Position numbers and translations under genes: made by a program. Source: Pseudoalteromonas carrageenovora IAM 12662 (GTDB lineage: Bacteria > Pseudomonadota > Gammaproteobacteria > Enterobacterales > Alteromonadaceae). Taken from it: a DNA stretch of 64,000 nt. The stretch spans positions 544,945 to 608,944 of the forward strand of contig NZ_LT965928.1 of NCBI RefSeq assembly GCF_900239935.1, read 5' to 3'. The notes beneath the pieces are model-generated. The model saw nothing but the letters and a program-made list of their open reading frames with translations, did no database searches and was not told the DNA's origin. Below, in pieces: positions 38,009 to 48,121 of this stretch; the stretch's first letter is position 1; every line of letters starts with the position of its first letter.

Positions 38009-38907
38009 CTACGTGGCATGTGATTTATTAACATGCCACGTTAAATCAAACTCCCCATCTAGTGCTTTATTTATCAATTGCTTATACACATTGTTGATAG
38101 GGTAATTAATCAACTTTGATAGCTCATCGCCTGTTTGAGTAAATTTGTAATAGCTCAATACCAAGTCACTACTTTTAGCTTTTAATGTCACTTTTTGCGA
38201 TAAAAATGAGAACGTTAGTTCTTGTCCTGACTTTAAAACAGCCGATTCAATCTCTTTTCTGTAGAGCAAATTAAGATCCATAAGCGTTAAAATTTCAGGA
38301 AAGCTAATGCCGGTTTTTCCTAAATTTAGCGACACTTTATTCCCTTTACGCAGTAAATCGAACAGCGATGGTTTTTATAGAACCCAAGTAAAATAAAGTG
38401 GCTGTCGTCTTTTTCATTGTATGCACAAAGTGATACACACTTTTGTAGTGCGTCTGCCTCTCGTTGGGTCATGTGCTTTAAGGTTTGTAAGCTTTTTATT
38501 GAAAATGTGCCGGGATTTAAGGTTTCGCCCGTTAAAATTTTAGCCCAAAGCGTTTGCATTGATTCGTTAGAGGTGTCTTCGCAAAGCGCTATAAAGTGCT
38601 CGATCCAATCGGCATCTGGCTGCTTATTACTTGCCACATCAGGGCAAAACCCCATTGCTTTAGCTAAAATTGTTTCTATATTTTGCTGCTGCTTTATAAG
38701 TAGTAAATCTTTACGTTTTTGTGCCCGCGCTAAAATCGAGTTATCGCTGTTTATATGATAAAGCGGTTTTACATCCCCTTTAGGGCCATAATTATCATCA
38801 CTTGAAGAAAGCACACCATTGGAGCCTACCTTAGTTATGGGATAACCAAGTAAGGACTCTATGATGTTGGCAAGATTAATTCTCGCTTGGGCTGTTTTGA
38901 CTGTCAT
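38009..38907 (-). pseudogene. TIGR03899 family gene broken by a -1 frameshift
   Basis: Two leftward frames together make one TIGR03899-type protein of about 300 residues. The first (38907-38326) contains MQTLWAKILTGETLNPGTFSIKSLQTL and ends in an off-frame tail after FYKNHR. The second (38335-38009) carries the rest, with FDLLRKGNKVSLNLGKTGISFP. Reading steps back one base near 38365-38372; adding one base there gives HRLFDLLRK and a continuous protein. No good slippery heptamer is seen, so a one-base deletion or a sequencing error is likeliest. Its start overlaps the SRPBCC gene by 32 bases. Function of the family is unknown. Confidence 0.75.
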
Positions 38908-39457
38908 GGCTTTGTTCTACCCTTTGTGGATCACTAAGCTGAGCAATGGTTTGAAGGTTGTTTAACCCCAAAGAAACTGTATTGCTAAGTACATATTCGC
39001 TTAAAATTGCAGTGTAGCCAGATATTAAAGGGGCTGTGGTTTGGCCCTGAATGGCGCAGGTTAAAGTAACAATATTATTTTGTTCTATAAACGTAAAAGT
39101 ACCTGTAATTATGTGCTCAGCGTTTAATAAAATATTAAAATTTACTTTGTTATGACTTACAGAGGTAATGGTCATTTCGCCATAGCCCCATTGACCTTGC
39201 CATGACTGATGGGCACCAACACCAGAGGATGGTTCGCCTACATTAAACTCAATACTCGAGTCTACTTTCTCCCAAGGAGACCATTTATACCATTGGCTAA
39301 AATCGGTAATCAGTGGTTTTACTATTTCCTGAGCTGCATTTATCTCTACTGTTTTGATCACGCTATAGTGCTGTGGAAGTGTAAGGCCAATAAGTATCAA
39401 TACTAATGACAACAATAGCACACCTTGTATAAGCATTTTTAATGGTTTAATAAGCAC
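38876..39457 (-). CDS. SRPBCC-fold protein
   Basis: A 193-residue protein with an N-terminal membrane helix (about 8-28) and one START/SRPBCC domain (about 35-165; WYKWSPWEKVDSSIEF is typical of the polyketide-cyclase-like branch). A hydrophobic ligand is expected from the fold, but none can be named. The C-terminus is polar. It is followed by, and overlaps, the frameshifted TIGR03899 gene. Confidence 0.75.
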   Translation of the reverse strand: MLIKPLKMLIQGVLLLSLVLILIGLTLPQHYSVIKTVEINAAQEIVKPLITDFSQWYKWSPWEKVDSSIEFNVGEPSSGVGAHQSWQGQWGYGEMTITSVSHNKVNFNILLNAEHIITGTFTFIEQNNIVTLTCAIQGQTTAPLISGYTAILSEYVLSNTVSLGLNNLQTIAQLSDPQRVEQSHDSQNSPSEN

Positions 39458-39565
39458 ACCTTAATGAGTTTTTTGAGTTGAAATACAACAACTTTTTATT
39501 AATCGACTATAGTATGAATTAGGATATAAACCAAAATAATTTTTTGTTGTTACGTAGGAGTGCTG

Positions 39566-41767
39566 ATGTCGTCAGAGCAAAATGATTTTTTATTTTTAGA
39601 ACAAGACTATGAAGATGAAGAAGTAGTTGAGCAGTCTAAGTTTTGGGACATTTTAATTGTTGATGACGAACCAGAAATTCACTCAGTAACAAAACTTGCT
39701 CTATCAGGATTAGAATACAATGGTGCAGGCCTGAGGTTTCATGATGCTTACTCAGGGGCTGAAGCTATAGAAGTATTGGCAAATAACGAGAGTATTTGTG
39801 TAATATTTTTAGACGTTATAATGGAAACCGACGATGCAGGCTTACAAGTTGTAAAAAAAGTACGTGAGGAGCTTAATAATCACCACGTCAGGATTATTTT
39901 AAGAACAGGGCAAGCGGGTAATACTCCTGAAGAAAAAGTGATACGTGAGTACGATATAAATGACTACAAAACTAAAACAGAACTCACGCGCTCAAAGCTA
40001 GTCACTTCTTTAATCACTGCTATTCGTTCGTACGAGCAAGTGTGCAAGCTTGAGTATCAGAGCTATGCAATGAATACGATTGTTTCTGCGTCTAAATCTA
40101 TTTTGGGGCTGACGGATATAAAGCAGCTATGTAAAGAAATTGTTCAGCACATGAGCATTATTTTACAGTGTGAAGCGCAAGGGTTAGTGTGTAGCAAGCT
40201 AGATGGTGATGATTTTATTCAAGTCTTAGGTGGTAATGGCGCATACCATAGCTGCTTTGGTGAAAAGCTCTCGACAATCAATCATAAAATTTTTTCTCAA
40301 GTCGAGCAGTGTTTTAATTTATCTGAGCATCATTATACTGACTCCACAGCGACTTTTTTATTAAAAAGCAAACACAGAAAAGCCGCTTTATATATTGAAT
40401 GTGACAACATCCCCACTGATGAACAACTTCAGTTTGCCGAGATATTTCTAACCAATGTAAGTGTCGCACTTGATAATGTAAGGCTTTTTGTGAAGCTAAG
40501 AGATGCGGCTTATAAAGATGTACTTACTGGAATTTCTAATAGAACAAATTTTATAGAACGCGTAGCACACTTTCAAAACCCTCACGTAAATGACTATGTT
40601 TTTGTATTAATTGATGTTGTAAATTTTGCAGACATTAATAATGGGCTTGGCCAAGAAGTTGGTAATAAGCTTTTAATAGGTATTGTGCAGCGCTTGAAAG
40701 AAAACTACCCAAAAGCGAAAGAGTTATCGCGTATTGGTGCTGATGTTTTTGGCTTTCTTGTTAGGCGAGATGAATTTGATTTAAAAGCGTTAAATGAATA
40801 CTTAAGTAAACCATTTAATGCCGAAGATAACGTATTACCTATCGACTTTAGAATAGCCTTATGTGAACAACAAGATTTTCAAAGTACTGGCATTGATACT
40901 TTAAAGGTGGCTTATATAGCCCTAAACCAAGCTAAAAAAATAAAGCATAAGGAGGGGGTATATTACACCATCGAAATGCAGGACAAAATGGCTTGGCGCT
41001 TAGGAATTATTAGACAATTACGCCATGATTTTTCACGTAATAAATTAGAGGTATGGTATCAGCCACAATTAGCACTAGATGACTTATCATTAATAGGCTG
41101 TGAAGCATTACTTAGATGGCCTGCTGAAAACGGAACCTACATATCACCAGCTGAATTTGTTCCTTTAGCTGAGGATGCAGGCTTAATTGTAGATATAGGC
41201 CAGTGGGTGCTTGAGCAAGCTTGCCAACAGCAAAAGCGCCTTGAAAAAATGGGTGAAGAAATAGGCATTGCTGTGAATGTATCTGTACCTCAGTTTAAAG
41301 TTAAAGGTTACGCTCAAAATGTAAAAGCGACTTTAGAAAAGTATGGTGTTAAACCTAAAAATATTGAATTAGAAGTAACTGAAAGCGTAGTAATGGATGA
41401 ACTTGATACTGTTGTAAATACATTAAGAGAGCTAAAAGAGCTGGGGATAGAAGTCGCTATTGATGATTTTGGCACTGGCTTTTCATCATTAAGTTATATA
41501 CAAAGCTTACCATTGGATAGACTTAAAATAGACAGGGCATTTATTAAAGACTTACCTGATAAAGACACTGGTGCTATAGCGTCGTTAGTTATTTCATTAG
41601 GTGCAAAGTTAGGTTTAAAAACAATTGCTGAAGGCGTCGAAACACAGCAACAAGCTCAATTTTTAAAGGATTTAGGTTGTGATGAGGTACAGGGTTTTAT
41701 GTACGCTAAACCTATGCCAGAGCACGAGCTTGTTGAGTTTATTAATAAACGAAATAATAAAATTTAA
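39566..41767 (+). CDS. Response regulator with DUF3369, degenerate GGDEF and EAL domains
   Basis: A 733-residue regulator, probably a c-di-GMP phosphodiesterase. A REC domain (about 27-150) has the phospho-acceptor Asp in IFLDVIM. DUF3369 (about 170-310) resembles a GAF-like sensor. The GGDEF domain (about 320-465) has IGADVF where GGDEF should be, so it should not make c-di-GMP. The EAL domain (about 480-730) keeps its catalytic set: CEALLRW, NVSVPQF, EVTESVV, DDFGTGFSSL, LKIDRAF and AEGVE. ATG 39566 is preceded by TAGGAG; a GTG six bases upstream is less likely. No kinase gene is adjacent. Confidence 0.9.
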   Translation: MSSEQNDFLFLEQDYEDEEVVEQSKFWDILIVDDEPEIHSVTKLALSGLEYNGAGLRFHDAYSGAEAIEVLANNESICVIFLDVIMETDDAGLQVVKKVREELNNHHVRIILRTGQAGNTPEEKVIREYDINDYKTKTELTRSKLVTSLITAIRSYEQVCKLEYQSYAMNTIVSASKSILGLTDIKQLCKEIVQHMSIILQCEAQGLVCSKLDGDDFIQVLGGNGAYHSCFGEKLSTINHKIFSQVEQCFNLSEHHYTDSTATFLLKSKHRKAALYIECDNIPTDEQLQFAEIFLTNVSVALDNVRLFVKLRDAAYKDVLTGISNRTNFIERVAHFQNPHVNDYVFVLIDVVNFADINNGLGQEVGNKLLIGIVQRLKENYPKAKELSRIGADVFGFLVRRDEFDLKALNEYLSKPFNAEDNVLPIDFRIALCEQQDFQSTGIDTLKVAYIALNQAKKIKHKEGVYYTIEMQDKMAWRLGIIRQLRHDFSRNKLEVWYQPQLALDDLSLIGCEALLRWPAENGTYISPAEFVPLAEDAGLIVDIGQWVLEQACQQQKRLEKMGEEIGIAVNVSVPQFKVKGYAQNVKATLEKYGVKPKNIELEVTESVVMDELDTVVNTLRELKELGIEVAIDDFGTGFSSLSYIQSLPLDRLKIDRAFIKDLPDKDTGAIASLVISLGAKLGLKTIAEGVETQQQAQFLKDLGCDEVQGFMYAKPMPEHELVEFINKRNNKI

Positions 41768-41873
41768 TTAAATTAATAATTTATAGTTAAAGGCGCTGAT
41801 ACTTGTAATGTTGTATAAATACACAATGCTATGAGGTATAATTCGCGCCTTTTGTTATTCTACGGCCACATTT

Positions 41874-44045
41874 ATGAGCACACTCAAAGCTAAGCGCGCC
41901 TTATTCTCTTACCCAAAATACTGGGCAGAGTGTTACGGCACTGCACCATTTTTACCAACATCACGCGAAGAAATGGATGCACTTGGCTGGGACAGCTGTG
42001 ACGTAATAATCATCAGTGGCGATGCGTATGTCGATCACCCTAGTTTTGGTATGGCTGTAATTGGCCGAGTACTTGAAGCACAAGGCTTTAGGGTCGGTAT
42101 TATTGCTCAACCAGACTGGAATTCAAAAGATGCCTTTATGGGGCTAGGTAAACCCAATTTATTTTTTGGTGTAACTGCCGGTAATATGGACTCGATGATC
42201 AACCGTTATACGGCTGAAAAACGTATGCGCCATGATGATGCCTACACCCCAGGAAATGTTGGTGGCAAACGCCCAGACCGAGCTGTAATGATTTACTCTC
42301 AGCGCCTACGAGAAGCCTACAAAGGTGTGCCTATTGTTATTGGTGGTATTGAAGCAAGCTTACGCCGTATTGCTCATTACGATTATTGGCAAGAAAAAGT
42401 ACGTCGTAGTATTTTATTTGATGCCAAAGCAGACATACTTATTTACGGAAATGCTGAACGCCCATTAGTTGAAGTTGCTCACAGGATTGCTGCAGGTGAA
42501 ACAATGGATACAATTCAAGATATTCGCGGTACAGCCGTTATTCGTAAAGAGCCTTTACCTGGTTGGCGTGGTAGTGATTCAACCGCAATCGATAAAATAG
42601 GTAAAATAGACCCTATTCCTAATCCATATGGGGCTGATGATGTTGGCTGTAGTAAGTCAGAGTTTAAACAAGCCGGAATTGATTTAAAAGCAGAAGCTGC
42701 AAAGCCAATAACTATTCAACCTGCTCGTCCTAAACCGTGGGAAAAAACATACGTAAAACTCCCTGCATTTGAGCAAGTGAGTGTTAATAAACCCCTATAC
42801 GCTCATGCATCACGTATTTTGCATCAAGAAACAAACCCAGGTTGTGCCCGTGCGCTTTTTCAGCGCCATGGAGATCGCTCTATTTGGGTAAATCCGCCTG
42901 CTTATCCGCTTGAAACGCATGAAATGGATGATGTATTTGGTTTGCCGTATCAACGTATTCCGCACCCAAGTTATGGTGATGCTAAAATACCTGCTTACGA
43001 CATGATTAAAACATCGGTTAATATTATGCGTGGCTGTTTTGGTGGTTGTTCGTTCTGCTCAATTACAGAGCACGAAGGGCGAATTATTCAAAGTCGCTCA
43101 CAAGAATCAATAATTGAAGAAATTGAACAAATTAGAGATAAAGTACCAGGCTTTACTGGGGTTATCTCTGATTTAGGTGGGCCTACGGCTAACATGTATA
43201 AACTTCGATGCACGAGTAAAAAAGCAGAGAGTACGTGTCGTCGTTTATCGTGTGTTTATCCCGATATTTGTAAACACATGGATACTGACCACACACCAAC
43301 AATCGATTTGTATAAAAAAGCCCGTGAAGTAAAAGGCATTAAGAAAATTTTAATCGCTTCGGGCGTACGTTACGACTTAGCTGTACGCGATCCTCGATAC
43401 GTTAAAGAATTAGTAACGCATCATGTTGGCGGTTATTTAAAAATTGCACCTGAGCACACTGAAGACGGCCCTTTATCTAAAATGATGAAGCCGGGCATGG
43501 GCGCGTACGATCAATTTAAAGAATTATTTGATAAGTACTCAAAAGAAGCTGGTAAAAAACAGTATTTAATTCCGTACTTTATATCTGCTCACCCAGGGAC
43601 AAAAGACGAAGACATGGTAAATATGGCTTTATGGCTTAAAACGAATGACTTTAAGCTAGACCAAGTGCAAAACTTTTACCCTTCACCAATGGCAAATGCG
43701 ACGACTATCTATCACACTGAAATGAACTCGCTTCGTAACATCAAAAATAACGCTGAGGTGGTGCCTGTTCCTAAAGGGGCTCGCCAACGTCGATTACATA
43801 AAGCGATTTTGCGCTATCATGATGCATCAGGCTGGCCTATGATCCGTGAAGCATTGCGTAAAATGGGTAAAGCTAATTTAATAGGTAAAGGTCCTAATTG
43901 CTTAGTGCCAGAAGAAGGCCGAGATGAAAAAGCAGGTAAAGGCGGAAAAGGTCGTCCAGCTTTAACGCGCCATACCGGTTTTAGCCAATTTAAAAAGGCG
44001 AATACAAAACCCAAAGTGGGCGGTAATCGTCAGCGAGCAAGGTAA
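41874..44045 (+). CDS. YgiQ family radical SAM protein
   Basis: A 723-residue YgiQ-type radical-SAM protein. The N-terminal part has [27 protein letters not shown], a B12-binding-like fold. The radical-SAM cluster motif is [18 protein letters not shown] (about residue 385). A basic, Lys/Gly-rich tail ends the protein. The reaction is unknown. It stands alone and ends at a bidirectional terminator. Confidence 0.93.
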   Translation: MSTLKAKRALFSYPKYWAECYGTAPFLPTSREEMDALGWDSCDVIIISGDAYVDHPSFGMAVIGRVLEAQGFRVGIIAQPDWNSKDAFMGLGKPNLFFGVTAGNMDSMINRYTAEKRMRHDDAYTPGNVGGKRPDRAVMIYSQRLREAYKGVPIVIGGIEASLRRIAHYDYWQEKVRRSILFDAKADILIYGNAERPLVEVAHRIAAGETMDTIQDIRGTAVIRKEPLPGWRGSDSTAIDKIGKIDPIPNPYGADDVGCSKSEFKQAGIDLKAEAAKPITIQPARPKPWEKTYVKLPAFEQVSVNKPLYAHASRILHQETNPGCARALFQRHGDRSIWVNPPAYPLETHEMDDVFGLPYQRIPHPSYGDAKIPAYDMIKTSVNIMRGCFGGCSFCSITEHEGRIIQSRSQESIIEEIEQIRDKVPGFTGVISDLGGPTANMYKLRCTSKKAESTCRRLSCVYPDICKHMDTDHTPTIDLYKKAREVKGIKKILIASGVRYDLAVRDPRYVKELVTHHVGGYLKIAPEHTEDGPLSKMMKPGMGAYDQFKELFDKYSKEAGKKQYLIPYFISAHPGTKDEDMVNMALWLKTNDFKLDQVQNFYPSPMANATTIYHTEMNSLRNIKNNAEVVPVPKGARQRRLHKAILRYHDASGWPMIREALRKMGKANLIGKGPNCLVPEEGRDEKAGKGGKGRPALTRHTGFSQFKKANTKPKVGGNRQRAR

Positions 44046-44072
44046 TAGCCACGCAAGCATAAAATTTATAAG

Positions 44073-44112
44073 CTCTTTATTGTCAAATTAGCATGGGCAA
44101 TAAAGAGTTTTT
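44073..44112. terminator. Bidirectional terminator after ygiQ
   Basis: CTCTTTATTG (44073-44082) pairs with CAATAAAGAG (44098-44107) around 15 bases and is followed by TTTTTA. It also ends the convergent thioredoxin-like gene. Confidence 0.7.
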
Positions 44113-44113
44113 A

Positions 44114-44656
44114 CTAAAAAGCGTCAGATAACCATAAGCGTAATTTAAGCGACCATAAAGGCTGGATGCCTGTAAGCCCTTGCGTCATTTTGCTATCTTT
44201 TAAAATAATGTAGGAAGGCGTTACTTGTCCTTGCCAATCGGCAAATATCTCACCATTTTGATCGTTTATTGTTGTAAAGGTGTAGCTTTTTTCATTGAGA
44301 TAGCTATGAAGATCTTGATCCGAACCCGACTTTATCGCAATGGTCACTACCGAGTAACTATTGTCAGTTGCAAGCTCGTTTATAGCTTCAGAGGTAATAC
44401 TACAAATAGGGCACCAAGTACCCCAAAAATAAATAAGCGTTGGTTTGCTTTGGCTAATTTTACTTAGGTTTATGGACTTGTCTTGGTAGTCTATTAACTG
44501 CAATTGCGGATTAGCTGGCATCACAGGTTGTCGCCACCAATTGATAGCCGTATAAATTATGGAAAATATAAAACCATACACCAACACACTCTTTAGTGTT
44601 GAAAGCCCTTTATGTTTGAGTGATTTTTTAGGTTTGCTTTTATTACTAGCTGCCAT
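44114..44656 (-). CDS. Membrane-anchored thioredoxin-like protein (ScsD type)
   Basis: A 180-residue protein with a basic cytoplasmic N-terminus, one membrane helix (about 23-42) and a periplasmic thioredoxin fold. The redox motif is WGTWCPIC (Cys-Pro-Ile-Cys), and the cis-Pro is in VTPSYIIL. It resembles the ScsD/protein disulfide oxidoreductase group, which handles periplasmic thiol exchange. TlpA-like roles cannot be excluded. Confidence 0.82.
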   Translation of the reverse strand: MAASNKSKPKKSLKHKGLSTLKSVLVYGFIFSIIYTAINWWRQPVMPANPQLQLIDYQDKSINLSKISQSKPTLIYFWGTWCPICSITSEAINELATDNSYSVVTIAIKSGSDQDLHSYLNEKSYTFTTINDQNGEIFADWQGQVTPSYIILKDSKMTQGLTGIQPLWSLKLRLWLSDAF

Positions 44657-44697
44657 GAGAATACTTATTTAAATCACTTTTATAAAACGGTTTAAAT

Positions 44698-46056
44698 TTA
44701 TACCAGCAACCAGGTAGCAGTACCTAAAAAGGCAAATATACCAACAATATCTGTTACGGTCGTGAGCACAACACTGCCTGCTAATGCAGGGTCAATATTC
44801 ATTTTTTTCAATATAATAGGAATACTTGCACCAGCCACACCCGCGACGACTAAGTTCATAAACATAGCAAAAGCGAGTACGCCACCAAGCATAAAATCCC
44901 ACTGCCAAAGTGCTATTACACCAGCAATTAAAAGAGACCACAAAATACCGTTTAACGCGCCAATGGCAAGCTCTTTCATCATTAAGAAGCGTTGGTTTGT
45001 TTGATTTATATGACCTACAGCAATACCTCGAATAACGAGTGTTAAAGATTGACTGCCAGCAACGCCCCCCATAGAAGGCACAATACCGTTTAGCACCGCC
45101 AAAATAGGCAATACATCTAAAGTACCTTCGAAAAAGCTTGCTACAAAGGCTGCTGCAAGAGCGGTTAATAAGTTTACACCTAACCAAACTGAGCGTTTTT
45201 TTGAGCTTTTTAAAACGGGTGCAAAGGTATCTTCTTCGTCATCAAGGCCCGCTAAGCTCAAAAGGCTATGCTCAGCGTCTTCGCGTATTACATCAACAAT
45301 GTCATCAATGGTTACACGGCCTAAAAGGTGTGCGTTATCATCAACTACCGGTGCAGATATCCAGTTATGACGCTCAAAAAGTTGTGCAACTTCACTTTCA
45401 TCCATAGAGATTGGAATAGATTCACAATCTTCGTCCATTAAATCAAGAACGATTTTTTCTGGTGGGTTAGTGAGTAAGGTGCTGAGTGATAATGCACCTA
45501 AAAAACAGTTATGCTTATCAACTACATATAAGTCATCAGTGCCTTCAGGTAGCTCGCCTCTAAGTCTAATATAACGAAGCACTACATCAAGAGTAACATC
45601 AGGGCGAATGGTTACCGTATCGGTGTTCATTAACGCGCCAGCAGAGCGCTCTTGATATGATAGGGCTTGAGTTGCCCGCTCTCTGTCTTGAATATCCATT
45701 GCGCTAACAACGTCTTTATAGACGGTGTCAGGTAGGCTTCGTAGAACTTCACCTAAATCATCATGCCCCATGTCTTCAGTAGCGGCGGCAATGTGTTCAG
45801 GCTCCATTTGAGCAATAATGCCTAAACGTACATCTTCAGAGAGTTCTTCAAGAACGTCACCCTGTACGTCAGGGTCAACTAATTGCCAAAGTAAGCGACG
45901 GATTTTGTGAGGTGATGATTCTAGTAAAAGTGCGGTGTCACAAGGAGCTGTTTTTGCAAGCATGCGCCTAACTTGAACAAATTGACCACTATTGAGTGAC
46001 TTGGTCACCTGTTTTAATTGTTGTAGTGGATAATCTTGTTCAAAAGCTTCAGGCAT
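44698..46056 (-). CDS. mgtE: Magnesium transporter MgtE
   Basis: A 452-residue Mg2+ channel. The N domain (about 30-135), two CBS domains (about 140-260, including VDKHNCFLGALS and RVTIDDIVDVI) and five C-terminal membrane helices (about 290-450) are in the usual order. The pore region has GIVPSMGGVAGSQSLTLVIRG and NIDPALAGSVVLTTVTDIVG. Mg2+ sensing by the cytosolic part gates the pore in the family. It stands alone upstream of the nitrogen-PTS genes. Confidence 0.95.
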   Translation of the reverse strand: MPEAFEQDYPLQQLKQVTKSLNSGQFVQVRRMLAKTAPCDTALLLESSPHKIRRLLWQLVDPDVQGDVLEELSEDVRLGIIAQMEPEHIAAATEDMGHDDLGEVLRSLPDTVYKDVVSAMDIQDRERATQALSYQERSAGALMNTDTVTIRPDVTLDVVLRYIRLRGELPEGTDDLYVVDKHNCFLGALSLSTLLTNPPEKIVLDLMDEDCESIPISMDESEVAQLFERHNWISAPVVDDNAHLLGRVTIDDIVDVIREDAEHSLLSLAGLDDEEDTFAPVLKSSKKRSVWLGVNLLTALAAAFVASFFEGTLDVLPILAVLNGIVPSMGGVAGSQSLTLVIRGIAVGHINQTNQRFLMMKELAIGALNGILWSLLIAGVIALWQWDFMLGGVLAFAMFMNLVVAGVAGASIPIILKKMNIDPALAGSVVLTTVTDIVGIFAFLGTATWLLV

Positions 46057-46173
46057 TGGCGTCCTTTATAAATTTTTATATTACTTTAGGGGAGGCGGTG
46101 AGTGTACAGACGCACTAACCTTATTTATAAGCTTAACCGGGTAAAATTTTTTATTACTAAAAGTTAAGCCTAA

Positions 46174-46446
46174 TTATTCTTGTTCATTAAATCGTTGTGC
46201 TATTAGTTGTCCAACAGCATGTAAGGCTTGCTCAGAATCGGGGCCTTCACACACTACTTTAACTTCTTTACCTTGGCTGCTTTCTAGTAGCATTAATGCA
46301 AGTACGCTATCGCCAGCTGCTTCTTTATCATCTTGAAATAGTGTAATGGTGGCATCAAACTGCACGGCTAATTGCGCAAGTACAGTGGCAGCTCTGGCGT
46401 GTAAGCCAAGTTTGTTTTTTATTAAAAAAGCGTCTTCACAATGCAT
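46174..46446 (-). CDS. ptsO: Phosphocarrier protein NPr (PtsO)
   Basis: A 90-residue HPr-like protein of the nitrogen phosphotransferase system. The phosphorylated His16 is in KLGLHARAA. It has no regulatory Ser motif of Gram-positive HPr. It ends the leftward run rpoN-hpf-ptsN-rapZ-ptsO, the E. coli order. Confidence 0.95.
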   Translation of the reverse strand: MHCEDAFLIKNKLGLHARAATVLAQLAVQFDATITLFQDDKEAAGDSVLALMLLESSQGKEVKVVCEGPDSEQALHAVGQLIAQRFNEQE

Positions 46447-46488
46447 AAGTTACTCTATGTAAGCTGAACTGGTGATTATTCGGCTGTA

Positions 46489-47334
46489 TTATTTTTCTTG
46501 TTCGCGGTGTCTAATTTTTACGTTAGGGTGTGTCATCGCAAAGCTCTCACCAATTGTTTGTGCTAAATACACCGAACGGTGTTGCCCGCCCGTACAGCCA
46601 ATGGCAATCGTTAAGTAACTACGATTATTACGCTCTAGGTGTGGTAGCCATGTTTGTACAAATGTTTGAATTTGCCAAGTGAATTTTTGTACTATGCTGT
46701 GACTCGCTAAGTAATCTTTAACAGGTTGGTCTAAACCATTTAAAGGCTTAAGCTCTGGCTCCCAATGCGGATTTGGCAAAAATCGAGCATCAAATACGTA
46801 GTCAGCTTCTTTAGGAATACCGTGTTTAAAGCCAAACGATTCAAAGGTTACAATAAGTTGCTTATCTTTTTTACCGAGAATTTTTTCACGAATAGACTCA
46901 GCTAACTGATGAACACTTAAGTCGGTTGTATCGAGCATAAAATCTGCGCGGGTTACTAATACATCTAGCAGTTGTTTTTCTTTTTTTATCGCTAAATCAA
47001 GTGGTAACGAGTCAATAGAAAGCGGGTGTAATCGGCGTGTTTCAGAAAAGCGTTTGATCAGAGTTTGATCGTCACTATCTAAATAAAATAAAGTGGGATT
47101 TGCAAAGCCCGGGAGGTATTCAAGAATATCGTTAAACTCATCTTGCTCTTTAGGGATGTTACGCACATCTATGCTTACAGCAATTTTATCGTAGGTATCC
47201 GATACGCTTCGCACTAAAGAAGGCAGTAGGTTTACTGGAATGTTATCTACGCAATAATAACCTAAATCTTCTACAACGCGTAAAGCAACCGACTTCCCAG
47301 AACCAGAGCGGCCACTTATGATAATTAACTCCAT
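46489..47334 (-). CDS. rapZ: RNase adapter protein RapZ
   Basis: A 281-residue protein that in E. coli delivers the small RNA GlmZ to RNase E and so controls GlmS. The Walker A GRSGSGKSVAL is at residues 8-18, and the C-terminal half has IAIGCTGGQHRSVYLA, which binds RNA and metabolites. The length is typical. It lies between ptsN and ptsO as in enterobacteria. Confidence 0.96.
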   Translation of the reverse strand: MELIIISGRSGSGKSVALRVVEDLGYYCVDNIPVNLLPSLVRSVSDTYDKIAVSIDVRNIPKEQDEFNDILEYLPGFANPTLFYLDSDDQTLIKRFSETRRLHPLSIDSLPLDLAIKKEKQLLDVLVTRADFMLDTTDLSVHQLAESIREKILGKKDKQLIVTFESFGFKHGIPKEADYVFDARFLPNPHWEPELKPLNGLDQPVKDYLASHSIVQKFTWQIQTFVQTWLPHLERNNRSYLTIAIGCTGGQHRSVYLAQTIGESFAMTHPNVKIRHREQEK

Positions 47335-47350
47335 TTATCACCCTTTTAAA

Positions 47351-47806
47351 CTACGATTGATTAACAATAACTTGGTAAAGCTCAGCATCGGATTTTGCAC
47401 AGCGTAACTGTTTACAAAATTCTTTGTCATTTAGTTTATCAGCTATGGTTGCGAGAGTCTTTAGGTGCTGTTGGTTATCACCATCTGGTACGATGAGTGC
47501 AACAAATATATCAACAGGGCGGTTATCAATCGCATCAAAATTTATGGCTGTCTCGCTTACAAGCACTATTGCTAATGGCTCTTCTGCGCCACTCATTCTT
47601 CCATGAGGAATTGCAATACCACGGCCTATGCCTGTGCTACCAAGCTTCTCTCTATTCATTAGAGCACACAAAATATCTTGCTGAGAAAGATAAGGAAGCT
47701 TTTCATGAGCGAGTTCGCTAATAAACTCTAAAATTCTTTTTTTGCTATTAAAAAGGACCGCAGCTTTGCTGCAGTCCTGGCATATAAGTGAGCTTAATTT
47801 CATCAT
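47351..47806 (-). CDS. ptsN: Nitrogen-regulatory PTS EIIA component PtsN
   Basis: A 151-residue EIIA-Ntr protein. The phosphorylated His68 lies in GRGIAIPHGRM. I chose the ATG at 47806, directly after the hpf stop (TAATATGATG), because the longer frame runs into hpf. This spacing suggests coupling to hpf translation. It regulates potassium transport and other targets in enterobacteria. Confidence 0.93.
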   Translation of the reverse strand: MMKLSSLICQDCSKAAVLFNSKKRILEFISELAHEKLPYLSQQDILCALMNREKLGSTGIGRGIAIPHGRMSGAEEPLAIVLVSETAINFDAIDNRPVDIFVALIVPDGDNQQHLKTLATIADKLNDKEFCKQLRCAKSDAELYQVIVNQS

Positions 47807-47807
47807 A

Positions 47808-48095
47808 TTAGTGTCGAGCAAGCTTCTCTTTGTGTTTAATAACTTGACGATCGAGCTTGTCAATCAACGAGTCTATGGCAGCATACATGTCTTGATGTTC
47901 GGTAGATGCAAATAACTCTGCACCACTTACATGGATTGTAGCTTCAGCTTTTTGGTTAAGTTTTTCTACATCGAGAATGACATGAACATTGTTTATATGA
48001 TCAGAATGCCTTTCTAGCTTTGCAAATTTATTATTTACGTAGTCTCTTAATGAATCAGTAACATCTACATGACGACCAGTTAAGTTTAGTTGCAT
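47808..48095 (-). CDS. hpf: Ribosome hibernation promoting factor (short HPF)
   Basis: A 95-residue short HPF that helps form 100S ribosome dimers in stationary phase. MQLNLTGRHVDVTDSLRDYVNNKFAKLERH is the typical start, and ALIDKLDRQVIKHKEKL-type basic helices end it. It sits between rpoN and ptsN in the conserved order. Confidence 0.95.
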   Translation of the reverse strand: MQLNLTGRHVDVTDSLRDYVNNKFAKLERHSDHINNVHVILDVEKLNQKAEATIHVSGAELFASTEHQDMYAAIDSLIDKLDRQVIKHKEKLARH

Positions 48096-48121
48096 AAGCG
48101 TTTTCCTCTTTGTTTTGCGTC

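Noticed and set aside
38340..38400. Programmed -1 frameshift in the TIGR03899 gene
   Set aside because: The nearby TAT-AAA-AAC does not fit a X-XXY-YYZ slippery site in the reading frame, and no strong downstream stem is evident. A mutation or read error is simpler.
46131..46169. Terminator after ptsO
   Set aside because: GCTTAAC and GTTAAGC could pair, but the loop is 25 bases and the stem only 7, too weak to call.
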